Assembly (NCBI RefSeq): GCF_014656215.1
Contig: NZ_BNBZ01000001.1
Location: forward strand, 1-64,000
Source of the DNA: Streptomyces zaomyceticus
GTDB taxonomy: Bacteria; Actinomycetota; Actinomycetes; Streptomycetales; Streptomycetaceae
Direction: 5' to 3'
Length of the DNA: 64,000 nucleotides
This document shows, one piece after another, positions 41,721 to 50,483 of the stretch. The first letter of the stretch is position 1. Every line of letters begins with the position of its first letter. The notes beneath the pieces are model-generated. The model had not been told where the DNA came from. It searched no databases and saw only the letters and a program-made list of their open reading frames with translations. Both the position numbers and the translations under genes were made by a program.

Positions 41721-41869
41721 ATACCCCGGTGGGGCGGGTGCGGAGCCCCGGCGCCCGGCGCCCCCGGGACGGATACCCCGGTGGGGAGGGGAGTCCCGTT
41801 CCCCTCGCGGCCGCAGGGGACCGGGGCGTAGCCATGCCCGGGACGGGCCTGGCAGGTACCCCGGTGGGG
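41721..41869 (+). repeat. TACCCCGGTGGGG direct repeats
   Basis: The 310-bp gap between tRNA-Val and the DUF4097 gene (41664-41973) has (A)TACCCCGGTGGGG at 41721, 41773 and 41857, each near CCGGGACGG. No ORF. Could be remains of att-type or slippage repeats near a tRNA. Confidence 0.6.
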
Positions 41870-41973
41870 GTAGCCCCACCCCCGGGACGGTGGGTCGCCG
41901 GATCGTGGGGCACGGGGGTGGGGGCCTAGTTTCGGGGGACTGTCCGCGTTGTATCTGGTGGGGGTTTCGCGTC

Positions 41974-42744
41974 ATGGCTGCCGTAGGTCGTCCGTTCCGG
42001 GTGTTGCTCGCCTCCGCCGGGGTGCTTCTCGCCTCGTTCACGCTCGTCGGGTGCGGTTCGGCCGATGTCGACGACGCGCCCGTCGAGCGGAAGTCGTTCG
42101 CCTTCGGCGGCGACGCGCTCACCGTCGACTCCGACAACTCCCGGCTCGTGATCACTCCCGCCGACATCGACGACGTGCGCGTCGAGCGGCAGGTCGACGG
42201 GTGGGTGTTCATGGGTTCGGGGCCCGACGCCAGCTGGAAGCTGGTCGACGGGCGGCTCACCCTGCGGGTCGACTGCGACGCCGTCGCCTCCAACTGCGAG
42301 GCCGTCCACCGGATCCAGGTCCCCCGGAACGTCTCCGTCACCGTCGAGGACGACAACGGGGACGTGCGGGCCGAGGGCTTCGCCACGCCGCTGAAGGTGC
42401 GGTCCGACAACGGCGACGTACACGTGCGCGAGGCCGGCGGTCCGCTGGACCTCGGCTCGACCAACGGCGACGTCGTCGTCGAGGCCGGGACCACCGCGCC
42501 CGAGGTCCTCGTCCGGTCCGACAACGGCGACGTACGGGTCGACCTCGGCACCGTCCCGCGCCGTGTCGACGTCGTCACCGACAACGGCGACGTCACCCTC
42601 TCCCTCCCCTCCGCCGAGTACGCGGTGACCGGAGCCAGCGACAACGGCGACGTCCGGATCGACGTCCCCCGCCGCGAGAAGAGCGGGCACTCGGTGAACG
42701 TCCGCAGCGACAACGGTGACGTCTCCGTCCTCACGGCGAACTGA
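41974..42744 (+). CDS. DUF4097 lipoprotein with NGDV beta-repeats
   Basis: 256 aa, lipobox TLVGC at about residue 24. After a non-repeat region comes a beta-solenoid: seven copies of (S/D/T)(D/T)NGDV, about every 17-21 residues from residue 125 (EDDNGDVRAEG, VRSDNGDVHVRE, GSTNGDVVVEA, VRSDNGDVRVD, VTDNGDVTLSL, ASDNGDVRID, VRSDNGDVSVLTAN). Surface-anchored, right-handed beta-helix. Members sometimes sit next to stress-sensing genes; function open. Confidence 0.85.
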   Translation: MAAVGRPFRVLLASAGVLLASFTLVGCGSADVDDAPVERKSFAFGGDALTVDSDNSRLVITPADIDDVRVERQVDGWVFMGSGPDASWKLVDGRLTLRVDCDAVASNCEAVHRIQVPRNVSVTVEDDNGDVRAEGFATPLKVRSDNGDVHVREAGGPLDLGSTNGDVVVEAGTTAPEVLVRSDNGDVRVDLGTVPRRVDVVTDNGDVTLSLPSAEYAVTGASDNGDVRIDVPRREKSGHSVNVRSDNGDVSVLTAN

Positions 42745-42821
42745 CCGGCCCGTGTGTTCGTCCCTACCGGGTGGGAGAATGAACCGGACCGGGCACGGCG
42801 GACACAGCACGGGAGAGGTAC

Positions 42822-44231
42822 GTGGCGGCGAGCGACGCGAGGGGGGCGGGCGGCGTTCGACGTCGTGACGCGCCGAGGCGGGGAGAGACCCGATCCGACG
42901 GTGGGCCGCGGCGGGCGCCTTCCGGACTCCGGCTCGCCCTCGCCCTGCCCCTGCTCGTCGGCGCCCTGCTGCCGCACGCCTTCGCCGGCGGCGGCACCCG
43001 TCGCTGGTTCGGGGGACGCGGCGAGAGTCAGCGCGCCGAGGCGCAGGCCGCCAAGGACGCCGCCGCCGCGGCCTTCTACGAGCTCGACACCGCCCAGCGC
43101 GGGCTGCGCATCTCCATCGAGACCATCACCGCCGTCGACAGCTCCCCCGAGGCGCGCCGGGCCGTCGAGGGCTTCGACGCCCTCGGCCGCCGGATCGACG
43201 AGGTCAGCCACACCTACATCGGCGCCGTCGACGCGCACGACCTCGACCGCGACGAGCTCGACGCGGCGACCGCGAGCCGCGCGCGCGCCGAACTCACCCG
43301 CGCCAAGGAGGAGCTGGACCGGGTGAAGGGCGAGCTCGACCGGTTCGAGGAGGGCCTCGGGCCGCTGCTCGGGAGCGCCGAGACCCAGCTCGCCCGCCTC
43401 GCCCCCGCCGTCGAGCGCGCCCGGCAGGCCCTGCGCGGCGCGAGCGGCGCCCTCGACGGCGTACGGGAGAGCGGGCTGCGCGCCGACGATCTCGCCGCCC
43501 GGCTCGCCGCCCTCGGGCCCGAGCTCACGCGGCTCAACGAGGGCGCGGGCCGGCACGGGGTTCCCGAGACCCTCCAGCGGGCCGACCGGGTGCTGCGCGA
43601 CGCGGAGGCCGTACGGGCCGAGGCCGAGCGGCTGCCCGAGCGGGCCGCCGAGATCGACCGGCGTCTCGTCTCCCTCCGTACCCGCACCGAGGCGCTCACC
43701 ACCCGTACCGAGCACGTCGAGCCCGTCCTCTCGGAGCTGCGGCGGCGCTACACCGCGCCCTGCTGGCAGGACCTCCAGCACGTACCGGAGCAGGCCACCG
43801 CCACGCTCCGGCAGGCCGAGGAACGGCTCGCCGAGGCGGGGAGGGCGCGCGCCGAGCAGCGCTGGCCGGACGCGACCTCGCTGCTCTCCACCGTCCGCGC
43901 GCTGCTCGACTCCACCGACGAGGCCGTCTCGGCCGCCGGGGACCGGCTGCGCCGGCTGGACGCCGTCGCCAAGGACCCGAAGGCGGAGATCGACCGGACC
44001 CGGTTCGCGGTACGGGACGCCCAGCGCCTCGCGATGGACGGGCGGAACACCCCCGACCCCCGCCACGCCCGGCCCCTCGACGAGGCCGTCGCCCGGCTCG
44101 ACCGCGCGGTGGATGCCCTGGAGGGCCGCCACCCCGACTACTGGCACTTCCTGACCGAGCTGGAGGGGGTACGGGCCTCGGCCGCGCACGTCGTCGGCCT
44201 GATACGGGAGGAACGCGGCGCCGCCCATTGA
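42822..44231 (+). CDS. Membrane-anchored long coiled-coil protein
   Basis: 469 aa from GTG (GGGAGAGG upstream). One N-terminal TM (about 38-55: LRLALALPLLVGALLPHAF) followed by more than 350 residues of continuous helices (heptads with Glu/Arg/Leu/Ala, e.g. ELTRAKEELDRVKGELDRFEEGLG). Two Cys-poor domains, no catalytic motif. Topology suggests an extracytoplasmic rod. Could be a TPM- or septation-related scaffold but the family is not recognised. Confidence 0.75.
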   Translation: MAASDARGAGGVRRRDAPRRGETRSDGGPRRAPSGLRLALALPLLVGALLPHAFAGGGTRRWFGGRGESQRAEAQAAKDAAAAAFYELDTAQRGLRISIETITAVDSSPEARRAVEGFDALGRRIDEVSHTYIGAVDAHDLDRDELDAATASRARAELTRAKEELDRVKGELDRFEEGLGPLLGSAETQLARLAPAVERARQALRGASGALDGVRESGLRADDLAARLAALGPELTRLNEGAGRHGVPETLQRADRVLRDAEAVRAEAERLPERAAEIDRRLVSLRTRTEALTTRTEHVEPVLSELRRRYTAPCWQDLQHVPEQATATLRQAEERLAEAGRARAEQRWPDATSLLSTVRALLDSTDEAVSAAGDRLRRLDAVAKDPKAEIDRTRFAVRDAQRLAMDGRNTPDPRHARPLDEAVARLDRAVDALEGRHPDYWHFLTELEGVRASAAHVVGLIREERGAAH

Positions 44232-44453
44232 GGTGGGGGCGGGCGCGAATGCCAGCGCCGCCCCATGAGAGGTGGGGCGGGCGGAGCCGGCGCCGCCTGT
44301 GGAGCCGGGGCAGCGGATGCCGGAGCGCGGCGCCGCCCGTCGTTCGCGGTGAGGCTCCCGGTTCCCCGTGCGGGCCGGGCCGCCGCCCGGCCCCGGGGCG
44401 GCGCGCCACCCGGGTCTCTGCCCGTCCGGGCCCACAGGCTCTAGCCTGTTCCC

Positions 44454-44666
44454 ATGCCTCGTTACGAATTCCGCTGCCGCACCTGCGGCGACACCTTCGA
44501 GCTCAGCCGTCCGATGGCCGAGTCCTCCGATCCCGCCTCCTGCCCCGCCGGGCACGACGACACCGTGAAGCTGCTCTCGGCCGTGGCCGTCGGCGGCTCG
44601 GCCGCCGCCCCCGCGCCGAGCGGCGGCGGGGGCGGTGGCTGCTGCGGTGGAGGCGGCTGCGGCTGA
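44454..44666 (+). CDS. FmdB-family zinc-ribbon protein
   Basis: 70 aa. MPRYEFRCRTCGDTFELSRPMAESSDPASCPAGHDD: the FmdB signature with CxxC and C-x-x-x-H zinc ligands, then a Gly/Cys-rich tail (GGGGGGCCGGGGCG). Small putative regulator or metal-handling protein; family function unknown. Confidence 0.9.
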   Translation: MPRYEFRCRTCGDTFELSRPMAESSDPASCPAGHDDTVKLLSAVAVGGSAAAPAPSGGGGGGCCGGGGCG

Positions 44667-44703
44667 CCGCTCGGGCCCACGAGGGGCTCGGCCGTAGGCG
44701 GTG

Positions 44704-45687
44704 TCACACCGCGGCGGCCGCCCGGAAGCGGCGCAGGATCTCCTCCCCCGCCGCGACCCCGCGTTCCGCGAGGACGTCGAGGTGGGGGGCGGTCCAGTCG
44801 CTGTCGGCCAGTTCGCCGTGGCCGGGCCGCCAGGCCCGGTCCGCGGCGAGCAGCAGGTCGGCGTCGAGGAGGGAGTCCCCGGCGGCGAGCGTGAGCGTGG
44901 CGCCGATGCGGCGGGCGACCTCGCGGACGGCCGCGCTCTTGGTGAGCGGCTTCGGTACGGCGTACACCTTGCGGCCCTGGAGCGAGACCGTCCAGCCGCG
45001 TTCCTCCGCCCAGGCGCCGAAGCGCGCCAGCCACTCCTCGGGGAGTCGTTCCCGCTCGACGACGAGGTAGGCGAAGAGGTCCTCGGCGACGCGGTGCTTG
45101 CGCACCCAGGACAGGTCCGTGGTCGCGGTGAGGTAGGCGCGGATCTCGGAGAGCGGCGCGCACTCCTCGGCGAGCCGGCGCAGTACCGACGCGTGCCAGT
45201 CGGCGTCGGTGACGCCGTCGACGAGGATGTGTCCGCCGTTGGCGCAGATCGCGTACTTCGGTGCGGTGCCGGGGAGTTGGATGCGCTGGTACTGCTTGCG
45301 CGTCCGGGTCGTGGTGGGGACGAAGACGGCTTCGCCGGTCAGCTGCGCGAGGAGGTCGGCCGCGTCCTCGGTCATGTAGGAGAGCGGCTTGGACTCGTGG
45401 ACCTCGACGCAGAGCAGCCGGGGCGCCTGGGCGTCGGGCATGCCGAGGGCGAGGGCCGCGGACGAGTAGATCAGGGTGCGGTCGAGGTCGCTCGCGACGA
45501 GGACGGAGGCCGGGGCCACCCTCGTAGCCGCGGGGGGCTCGCTCGCGAGGGCCGTACTCGTGGGGATCGTCACCGCGGTCGCGGGCGTCGCGCTCGCGGC
45601 GGTCGTACGCGCGGGCGCCGTGCTCTCTGCCGCCGCACTCGCGGCCGCCGTACTCGTAGCCGTCGTACTCGCCGGGGTCGTACTCAC
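44704..45687 (-). CDS. Ter-associated HAD phosphatase
   Basis: 327 aa. GTG overlaps the stop of the PRTase gene (GTGA). About 60 Ala/Thr-rich residues precede the HAD core: ASDLDRTLIYSS (Asp nucleophile), VPTTTRTRKQYQRIQL (Thr/Arg), KPLTKSAAVREVARR (Lys) and LAAGDSLLDADLLLAADRAWRP (Asp pair), type II cap. In Ter islands such enzymes are predicted to dephosphorylate the product of the linked PRTase. Final gene of a three-gene leftward operon. The N-terminal run is unusual. Confidence 0.85.
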   Translation of the reverse strand: MSTTPASTTATSTAAASAAAESTAPARTTAASATPATAVTIPTSTALASEPPAATRVAPASVLVASDLDRTLIYSSAALALGMPDAQAPRLLCVEVHESKPLSYMTEDAADLLAQLTGEAVFVPTTTRTRKQYQRIQLPGTAPKYAICANGGHILVDGVTDADWHASVLRRLAEECAPLSEIRAYLTATTDLSWVRKHRVAEDLFAYLVVERERLPEEWLARFGAWAEERGWTVSLQGRKVYAVPKPLTKSAAVREVARRIGATLTLAAGDSLLDADLLLAADRAWRPGHGELADSDWTAPHLDVLAERGVAAGEEILRRFRAAAAV

Positions 45688-48149
45688 TGGGACACCACCG
45701 CCTTGCCGTCGACGCCTGTCGCACCCCTTGTGTACTGAGGGTGTATCAGGCCGACGCAGCTGTACGGGAGTTCGTCGACCAGCTCGACCGGTACACCGCG
45801 CTGTTCGGCGAGCAGGCGGACGTGTGCGAGGTCGGCGTCGGCGCCGCGCCTCGCGAGGATCTTCCAGGGGACGCGGCGGAGCAGGACGCGGGTGGTCTCG
45901 CCGACGCCGGGCTTGACCAGGTTGACGTCGTGGATGCCGTACTCCTCGCTGATGCGCTCCACGGCCGCCCAGCCCTCCCAGGTCGGGGTGCGGTCGGCGG
46001 CCAGGAGTTCCTTGACGTCGGTGTCGACGGCCGCGCCGACCTCGTCGAAGCGGGCGGCGACGGCATCGAGGAAGTCGTTGGAGACGTCGGCTCCGGCGAG
46101 CTCGCGGTAGAACTTGCCGCCGTGGTAGTCGTCGGGGCCGACGAGGTCGGCGCGCAGGACGGTGCGGGAGATCAGTCCGGAGACCGTGGAGTTGAGGCAG
46201 GCGGAGGGGATGAGGAAGTCCTCGCGGGTGCCGTAGGTGCGGACGCAGGAGCCGGGGTCGGCGAGGACCGCGATCTCCGGGTCGAAGCCCGTGATGCCCT
46301 CAGTCGCCTCGAACTCCTCGATGGCGTCGGCGAGTTCGCGGGTGATGGCGCCCTTGCCCGTCCAGCCGTCGACGAACACGACGTCGGCCGGGTCGTGGTG
46401 TGCGGCGATCCAGCGCAGCGCGTTGGCGTCGATGCCGCGGCCGCGCACGATGGAGACGGCGTAGTGCGGGAGGTCGAGGCCGTGGCGGGCCTGTGCCCAG
46501 CGGCGCATGAGGACGCCGACGGGGGTGCCGGCCCGGGCGAGCGAGACGAGCACGGGGCGGCGGCCGGGCCGCTCGGCGAGGACGGTCTCGGTGACGGTGC
46601 CGACGGCGCGGGCGATCCGGGCGGCGGAGGTCTCCAGGGCGGCGTGGAAGAGCTCCTGGTAGCGGTCGCTCGGCTGGTACTCGACGGGGAGCGACTCGGC
46701 GTAGTGCGCGCCGCCGCTCTGGATGGCTTCCTCGCGTTCCTCGGTGGGCGCCTCGAGCTCGACGTCCGAGAGGTCCTGGAGCAGCCAGCCGACCTCCTCG
46801 GGTGCGTACGAGGAGAAGGCGGGGCCGCGGAGGGGCTCGGGCAGCATGGAGCTCCTTTCGGGAGCTTCGGTGACCTGGGGCGTGGCGTCGTACGGGGAGT
46901 ACGGCGCGGCCGTGGGCGTGTACGAGGGGACGACGGCGAGCACGACGCGCGGGATGTGCGCGGCGAGCTGGGCGATCAGGCCGTCCGGGGCGTGCAGGGC
47001 CGGGGTGTCGGCGGTGGAGTCGACGACGAGGACGACGGCGTCGAAGCCCGCGCCGGCCACGTTGTAGGCGTAGCGCTCGCCGGGGCCGTCGGCGGGGTCG
47101 TCGTGGGCCGGGAAGACGAGCTTGGTGCGGATCGCGTAGCCGGGGTCGTCGACGGCGAGGACGGGCGAGCGGGTGGTGGTGGAGTAGCGGACGTCGTGTC
47201 CGGCGTCCTCCAGGGCGGTGCCGAGGCGCAGCGGCGCGTACATCAGCTCCTCGAAGCCGAGCACGAGGGTGCGGCGGGCGCCGTCGAGCGCCTGCCCGAC
47301 GCGGTCGGCGAGGGCGGGCAGGGCCGTCTCGAGCCGTTCCCGGTGGTCGGGGGTGAAGCCGTGCCGGCCGCCGTCGGGCAGGCCTTCCGGCCAGTCGAGC
47401 GCGACCCGGACGGCGGCGGGGCCGTGCGCGGGGGCGGCGGGCACGTACGGCGCCTCGTGCGCCGCGACCAGCGCCTGGCCCTTCTCCAGGACCCCTTCGG
47501 GGAGGTGCACGGTGCCGGCGGCGCCGGATATGAGGTCGACGCGGGCGCCTATCTCCGCCGCGAAGGCGTCCAGGCGGCCGAGGTCGGCGGCCGAGCGCAT
47601 GTCGACGAGGGCGACGACGACGTACCGGTCGCGCGGGTAGCGCTCGTGCAGGGCCCGGACGGTGTTGAGGACGGTGTTTCCGGTGGAGAACTCGTCGTCG
47701 ACGAGAACCAGCGGCCCGTCGCCGGCGAGGAGCTTGGCGTCCTCGGGCAGCAGCAGGTGGGAGGTGGCGTGCGAGTGGGACTCCTCGAAGCCGCCCGCGC
47801 GGGCGACCCCGTCCACCGGTCGCCGGGTGGAGTGGAGGTACGGGGCGAGGCCGAGGCCGTCGGCGACGGCGTGGCCCAGGGCGGTGGCGGTCTCGGCGTA
47901 GCCCAGGACGACGGAGCGGGCGGCCTCCTCGTCACCGAGGAGGGCCCGGACGCGCCGGCCGAGGTCGAGGCCGGAGCCGTGGACCACGGAGGGCCGCTGG
48001 GGCACGTGCTTGCCAAGCACGCTGGAGACCAGCAGATGCGCCCGCTTGGGGTTGCGACGCAGTGCGAGGCCCAACAGGGCCGGTAGCTCCTCGTCGCCGA
48101 TCAGTTCGACGCCCAGTCGCTCCGCGACCCACGTTCCGGTCCACACCAC
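45684..48149 (-). CDS. Fused Ter-associated phosphoribosyltransferases (PRTase-TRSP + StiP-type PRTase-PELOTA)
   Basis: 821 aa in one open frame. N-terminal half (1-430): PRTase with PRPP loop LVLVDDEFSTGNT (151-159) and a TRSP-like region (ELMYAPLRLGTALEDAGHDVRYSTTTRSPV). C-terminal half (435-821): StiP-type PRTase (VLVSLARAGTPVGVLMRRWAQ, VVFVDGWTGKGAITREL) ending in a PELOTA-like RNA-binding module (VLLRRVPWKILARRG ... LAEQRGVPVELVDE). These are separate genes in the systems I know. An internal AAAGGAG at 46852 and ATG at 46847 could also give a free second protein. Operon with CitE-like (18 bp) and HAD genes. Confidence 0.82.
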   Translation of the reverse strand: MVWTGTWVAERLGVELIGDEELPALLGLALRRNPKRAHLLVSSVLGKHVPQRPSVVHGSGLDLGRRVRALLGDEEAARSVVLGYAETATALGHAVADGLGLAPYLHSTRRPVDGVARAGGFEESHSHATSHLLLPEDAKLLAGDGPLVLVDDEFSTGNTVLNTVRALHERYPRDRYVVVALVDMRSAADLGRLDAFAAEIGARVDLISGAAGTVHLPEGVLEKGQALVAAHEAPYVPAAPAHGPAAVRVALDWPEGLPDGGRHGFTPDHRERLETALPALADRVGQALDGARRTLVLGFEELMYAPLRLGTALEDAGHDVRYSTTTRSPVLAVDDPGYAIRTKLVFPAHDDPADGPGERYAYNVAGAGFDAVVLVVDSTADTPALHAPDGLIAQLAAHIPRVVLAVVPSYTPTAAPYSPYDATPQVTEAPERSSMLPEPLRGPAFSSYAPEEVGWLLQDLSDVELEAPTEEREEAIQSGGAHYAESLPVEYQPSDRYQELFHAALETSAARIARAVGTVTETVLAERPGRRPVLVSLARAGTPVGVLMRRWAQARHGLDLPHYAVSIVRGRGIDANALRWIAAHHDPADVVFVDGWTGKGAITRELADAIEEFEATEGITGFDPEIAVLADPGSCVRTYGTREDFLIPSACLNSTVSGLISRTVLRADLVGPDDYHGGKFYRELAGADVSNDFLDAVAARFDEVGAAVDTDVKELLAADRTPTWEGWAAVERISEEYGIHDVNLVKPGVGETTRVLLRRVPWKILARRGADADLAHVRLLAEQRGVPVELVDELPYSCVGLIHPQYTRGATGVDGKAVVSQ
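46848..46858 (-). promoter_or_regulatory. Internal ribosome binding site before an in-frame ATG
   Basis: AAAGGAG-CTCC-ATG on the minus strand in the middle of the fused PRTase gene. The ATG (46847, residue 435) is exactly where the StiP-type half begins, giving a 387-aa protein. Confidence 0.65.
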
Positions 48150-48167
48150 GTCGTCGACGTCCCTTCG

Positions 48168-49364
48168 TCAGCCGGCAAGTCCGGCGGTGAGCAGATCCAC
48201 GAAGCCGACGTCCTCCTTGGCGACGCCGAAGACCTCGGCGCGCAGAAGGGTGCGTTCGGCCCACGCGCGATGCGGCTTCACTTCGTTCATTTTGTTCGTA
48301 TACGCGGAGCGGAGCACTCCGCCACCGCCCCGTTCCGGCCGCAGGATGTCCTGGGCGTCGCTCCACTCCTCGTGGCTGACCACGGAGAGCGCGTGGACCG
48401 GCACCACATGGGTGGGGTGGATGCAGGTCTTGCCGAGCAGACCGTTGGCCCGGTCGAGTTCGATCTCGCGCAGCAGTCCGTCGAGGTCGTGCTCGATGAG
48501 GGCGGTGCGCAGGTCCTCGGCGCGGCCCTCCAGGAAGGGGCTGCGGCGGAGCTGCGGCTTGAACATGCGCTCGCCGAGCCGGAAGTACTCCCAGACGGGG
48601 CCGGTGATGGTGAAGCCGGTGCCGTCGGAGCGGCCGAGGACGTTGACGACGTCGGCGATGACATGGGAGACGATCTTGACGTCGTAGGCGGTCATGTCGG
48701 GCGAGCGGCGCAGTCCGTACGCGGAGCAGAAGTCGGTGACGCCGAGGCGCAGGGCGAGGACGCGGTCGCGGTACTTGTCGGTGATCGACGCGATGCCGGC
48801 GAGGGTCTCGGCCCGGGTCTCCAGGTGGAGGAGTTCGGGGGACTCCAGGACGGGCATGGCGAAGAGGCGCCGGCCGCTCGTCCGCTCGGCCCGGGTGAGC
48901 GCTTCGAGGAAGGCGTGTCCCCGGGCCTCGGTGAACTTGGGCAGTACGAATCCGGACAGCAGGCGGACCGTTTCTCCGAGCCGGTCGACGAGGTCGGTGA
49001 TCTGGCGCGGTTCGCGGACCCGGATGAAGAGCAGCGGTACGTCGGCGGGGGTGTCCGTGGCGGTGTCGGCGTCCGTCACGGTCCCGGCGGCGAGGTCGGC
49101 GAACTGCCGGACGAGGTTGTCCTCGCCGGCCTCGACATCGGCGTCGCCGATGGAGTCCTCCAGGCAGAGCACCATGGAGACCACTCCACGGGCCACCTGC
49201 TTGCGCACGTCGTCGGCGAGCCTCGGCCGGGTGGCCGGGCTGTAGAGCGTGGCCCCGAGGGCCACGGCGAGCGTGCGGGCGGGCGAATCCGCCGTGAACA
49301 CGGCCGGTTCGCGATGGAACAGGCCGGCCCGTGTCGCGGACGGGATGTGCCCGAAATGACGCAT
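48168..49364 (-). CDS. HpcH/HpaI aldolase/citrate-lyase-like (CitE-type) protein
   Basis: 398 aa from ATG 49364. TIM-barrel lyase: LYSPATRPRLADDV, SMVLCLEDSIGDADVE (metal-binding Glu/Asp), LLFIRVREPRQ, GFVLPKFTEARG, FAMPVLESPELLHLETRAETL and CIHPTHVVPVHALSV. A C-C lyase or aldolase acting on a CoA-ester-like or sugar-acid substrate; Ter-linked members are a separate branch. First gene of the operon that includes the double PRTase and the HAD. Confidence 0.85.
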   Translation of the reverse strand: MRHFGHIPSATRAGLFHREPAVFTADSPARTLAVALGATLYSPATRPRLADDVRKQVARGVVSMVLCLEDSIGDADVEAGEDNLVRQFADLAAGTVTDADTATDTPADVPLLFIRVREPRQITDLVDRLGETVRLLSGFVLPKFTEARGHAFLEALTRAERTSGRRLFAMPVLESPELLHLETRAETLAGIASITDKYRDRVLALRLGVTDFCSAYGLRRSPDMTAYDVKIVSHVIADVVNVLGRSDGTGFTITGPVWEYFRLGERMFKPQLRRSPFLEGRAEDLRTALIEHDLDGLLREIELDRANGLLGKTCIHPTHVVPVHALSVVSHEEWSDAQDILRPERGGGGVLRSAYTNKMNEVKPHRAWAERTLLRAEVFGVAKEDVGFVDLLTAGLAG

Positions 49365-49550
49365 ATGAGTACCCCGTCTACCTCTCTGGACCCTGAGGAC
49401 ATGTGGCCGGTAATAGTACGTAGATGCGGGTGTCCGCAGTTCCCCGAGCGTATGAAATTCAGGTAACTCGTCAGCATCCGTCGTCTCGGCCCGGTATCGG
49501 TGTCGCCCCCGCGTTGTCCCCCGGTCCGACGGGAGGGCAGGATTACGGTC

Positions 49551-50468
49551 ATGACGCACGCGATGCTGAAGGGCTCCAACGTCCCTCTCGACACCGCGGC
49601 CGTACGGGCCGTGCTCCGCTGGACCCCGGGCTCCGGGGTCCCCGACGTGGATGCCTCGGCCCTGCTGCTGGGGCCTTCCGGCCGCGTGCGGTCCGACGAG
49701 GACTTCGTGTTCTACAACCAGCCGCGCCACCCCTCGGGCCTGGTGCGGCGACTCCCGAAGAAGCGGGACTCCAAGGGCCTCACGGACACCGTGGAGGCCG
49801 ATCTCGCCGCCATGGACGCCTCGATCGACCGCGTGGTGATCGCCGCCTCCTCCGACGGCGGCACCTTCCGGTCCGTCTCCGACCTGCGGATCCTGCTGTA
49901 CGACGCCACGGCCGGACCCGACGCCGAGCCGCTCGCCCTGTTCTCCGTGACGGCGGAGACCGGCGAGGAGACCGCGGTCATCTGCGGCGAGCTGTACCGG
50001 CGCGGGGACACCTGGAAGTTCCGCGCGGTGGGCCAGGGCTACCCCACCGGCCTGATCGGCCTCGCCACCGACTTCGGCATCTCGGTCGACGAGGACACCC
50101 AGGACGCCCAGGACGGCCGGGAGACCCCGCACCGGGCCCCGGGCGCGCCGGACGCCCAGGAGGGCTCCCAGGAGCCGCAGGAGGCCGTGGCGGCCCCCAC
50201 GCCCGCCGCCGGCTCCTCCGACCTCGACCTGACCGTCGTCCACGCCCCCGTACCGCCGCAGCCGACGATGCCGCCGCCCATGCCCGACCGGGCGCCCGCC
50301 TACGGCTACCCGCAGGGCACACCCGCCGCGCCGCAGGGCCCGGCGGGACAGCCGGTGCACACTCCGGCCCCCGCGTACGGGTACCCGCAGCCGGTGACCG
50401 CCCCCGAGCAGAACCCGGCTCCGGAGTTCCGGATGCCCCCCATGGGTCCCCAGTTCGTCCGGTCCTGA
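49551..50468 (+). CDS. TerD-domain protein with Pro/Gln-rich tail
   Basis: 305 aa from ATG 49551 (GGCAGGA upstream). TerD domain 1-185: [51 protein letters not shown] (in pieces), [41 protein letters not shown]. The calcium-site residues DVDAS and DEDF are kept. The tail (190-305) is disordered with AYGYPQG repeats. Divergent from the CitE operon. Confidence 0.88.
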   Translation: MTHAMLKGSNVPLDTAAVRAVLRWTPGSGVPDVDASALLLGPSGRVRSDEDFVFYNQPRHPSGLVRRLPKKRDSKGLTDTVEADLAAMDASIDRVVIAASSDGGTFRSVSDLRILLYDATAGPDAEPLALFSVTAETGEETAVICGELYRRGDTWKFRAVGQGYPTGLIGLATDFGISVDEDTQDAQDGRETPHRAPGAPDAQEGSQEPQEAVAAPTPAAGSSDLDLTVVHAPVPPQPTMPPPMPDRAPAYGYPQGTPAAPQGPAGQPVHTPAPAYGYPQPVTAPEQNPAPEFRMPPMGPQFVRS

Positions 50469-50483
50469 GGAGGTGGGCAACGG

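Noticed and set aside
42361..42733. CRISPR-like regular repeats
   Set aside because: The repeated GACAACGGCGACGT units are in-frame codons of a beta-solenoid lipoprotein.
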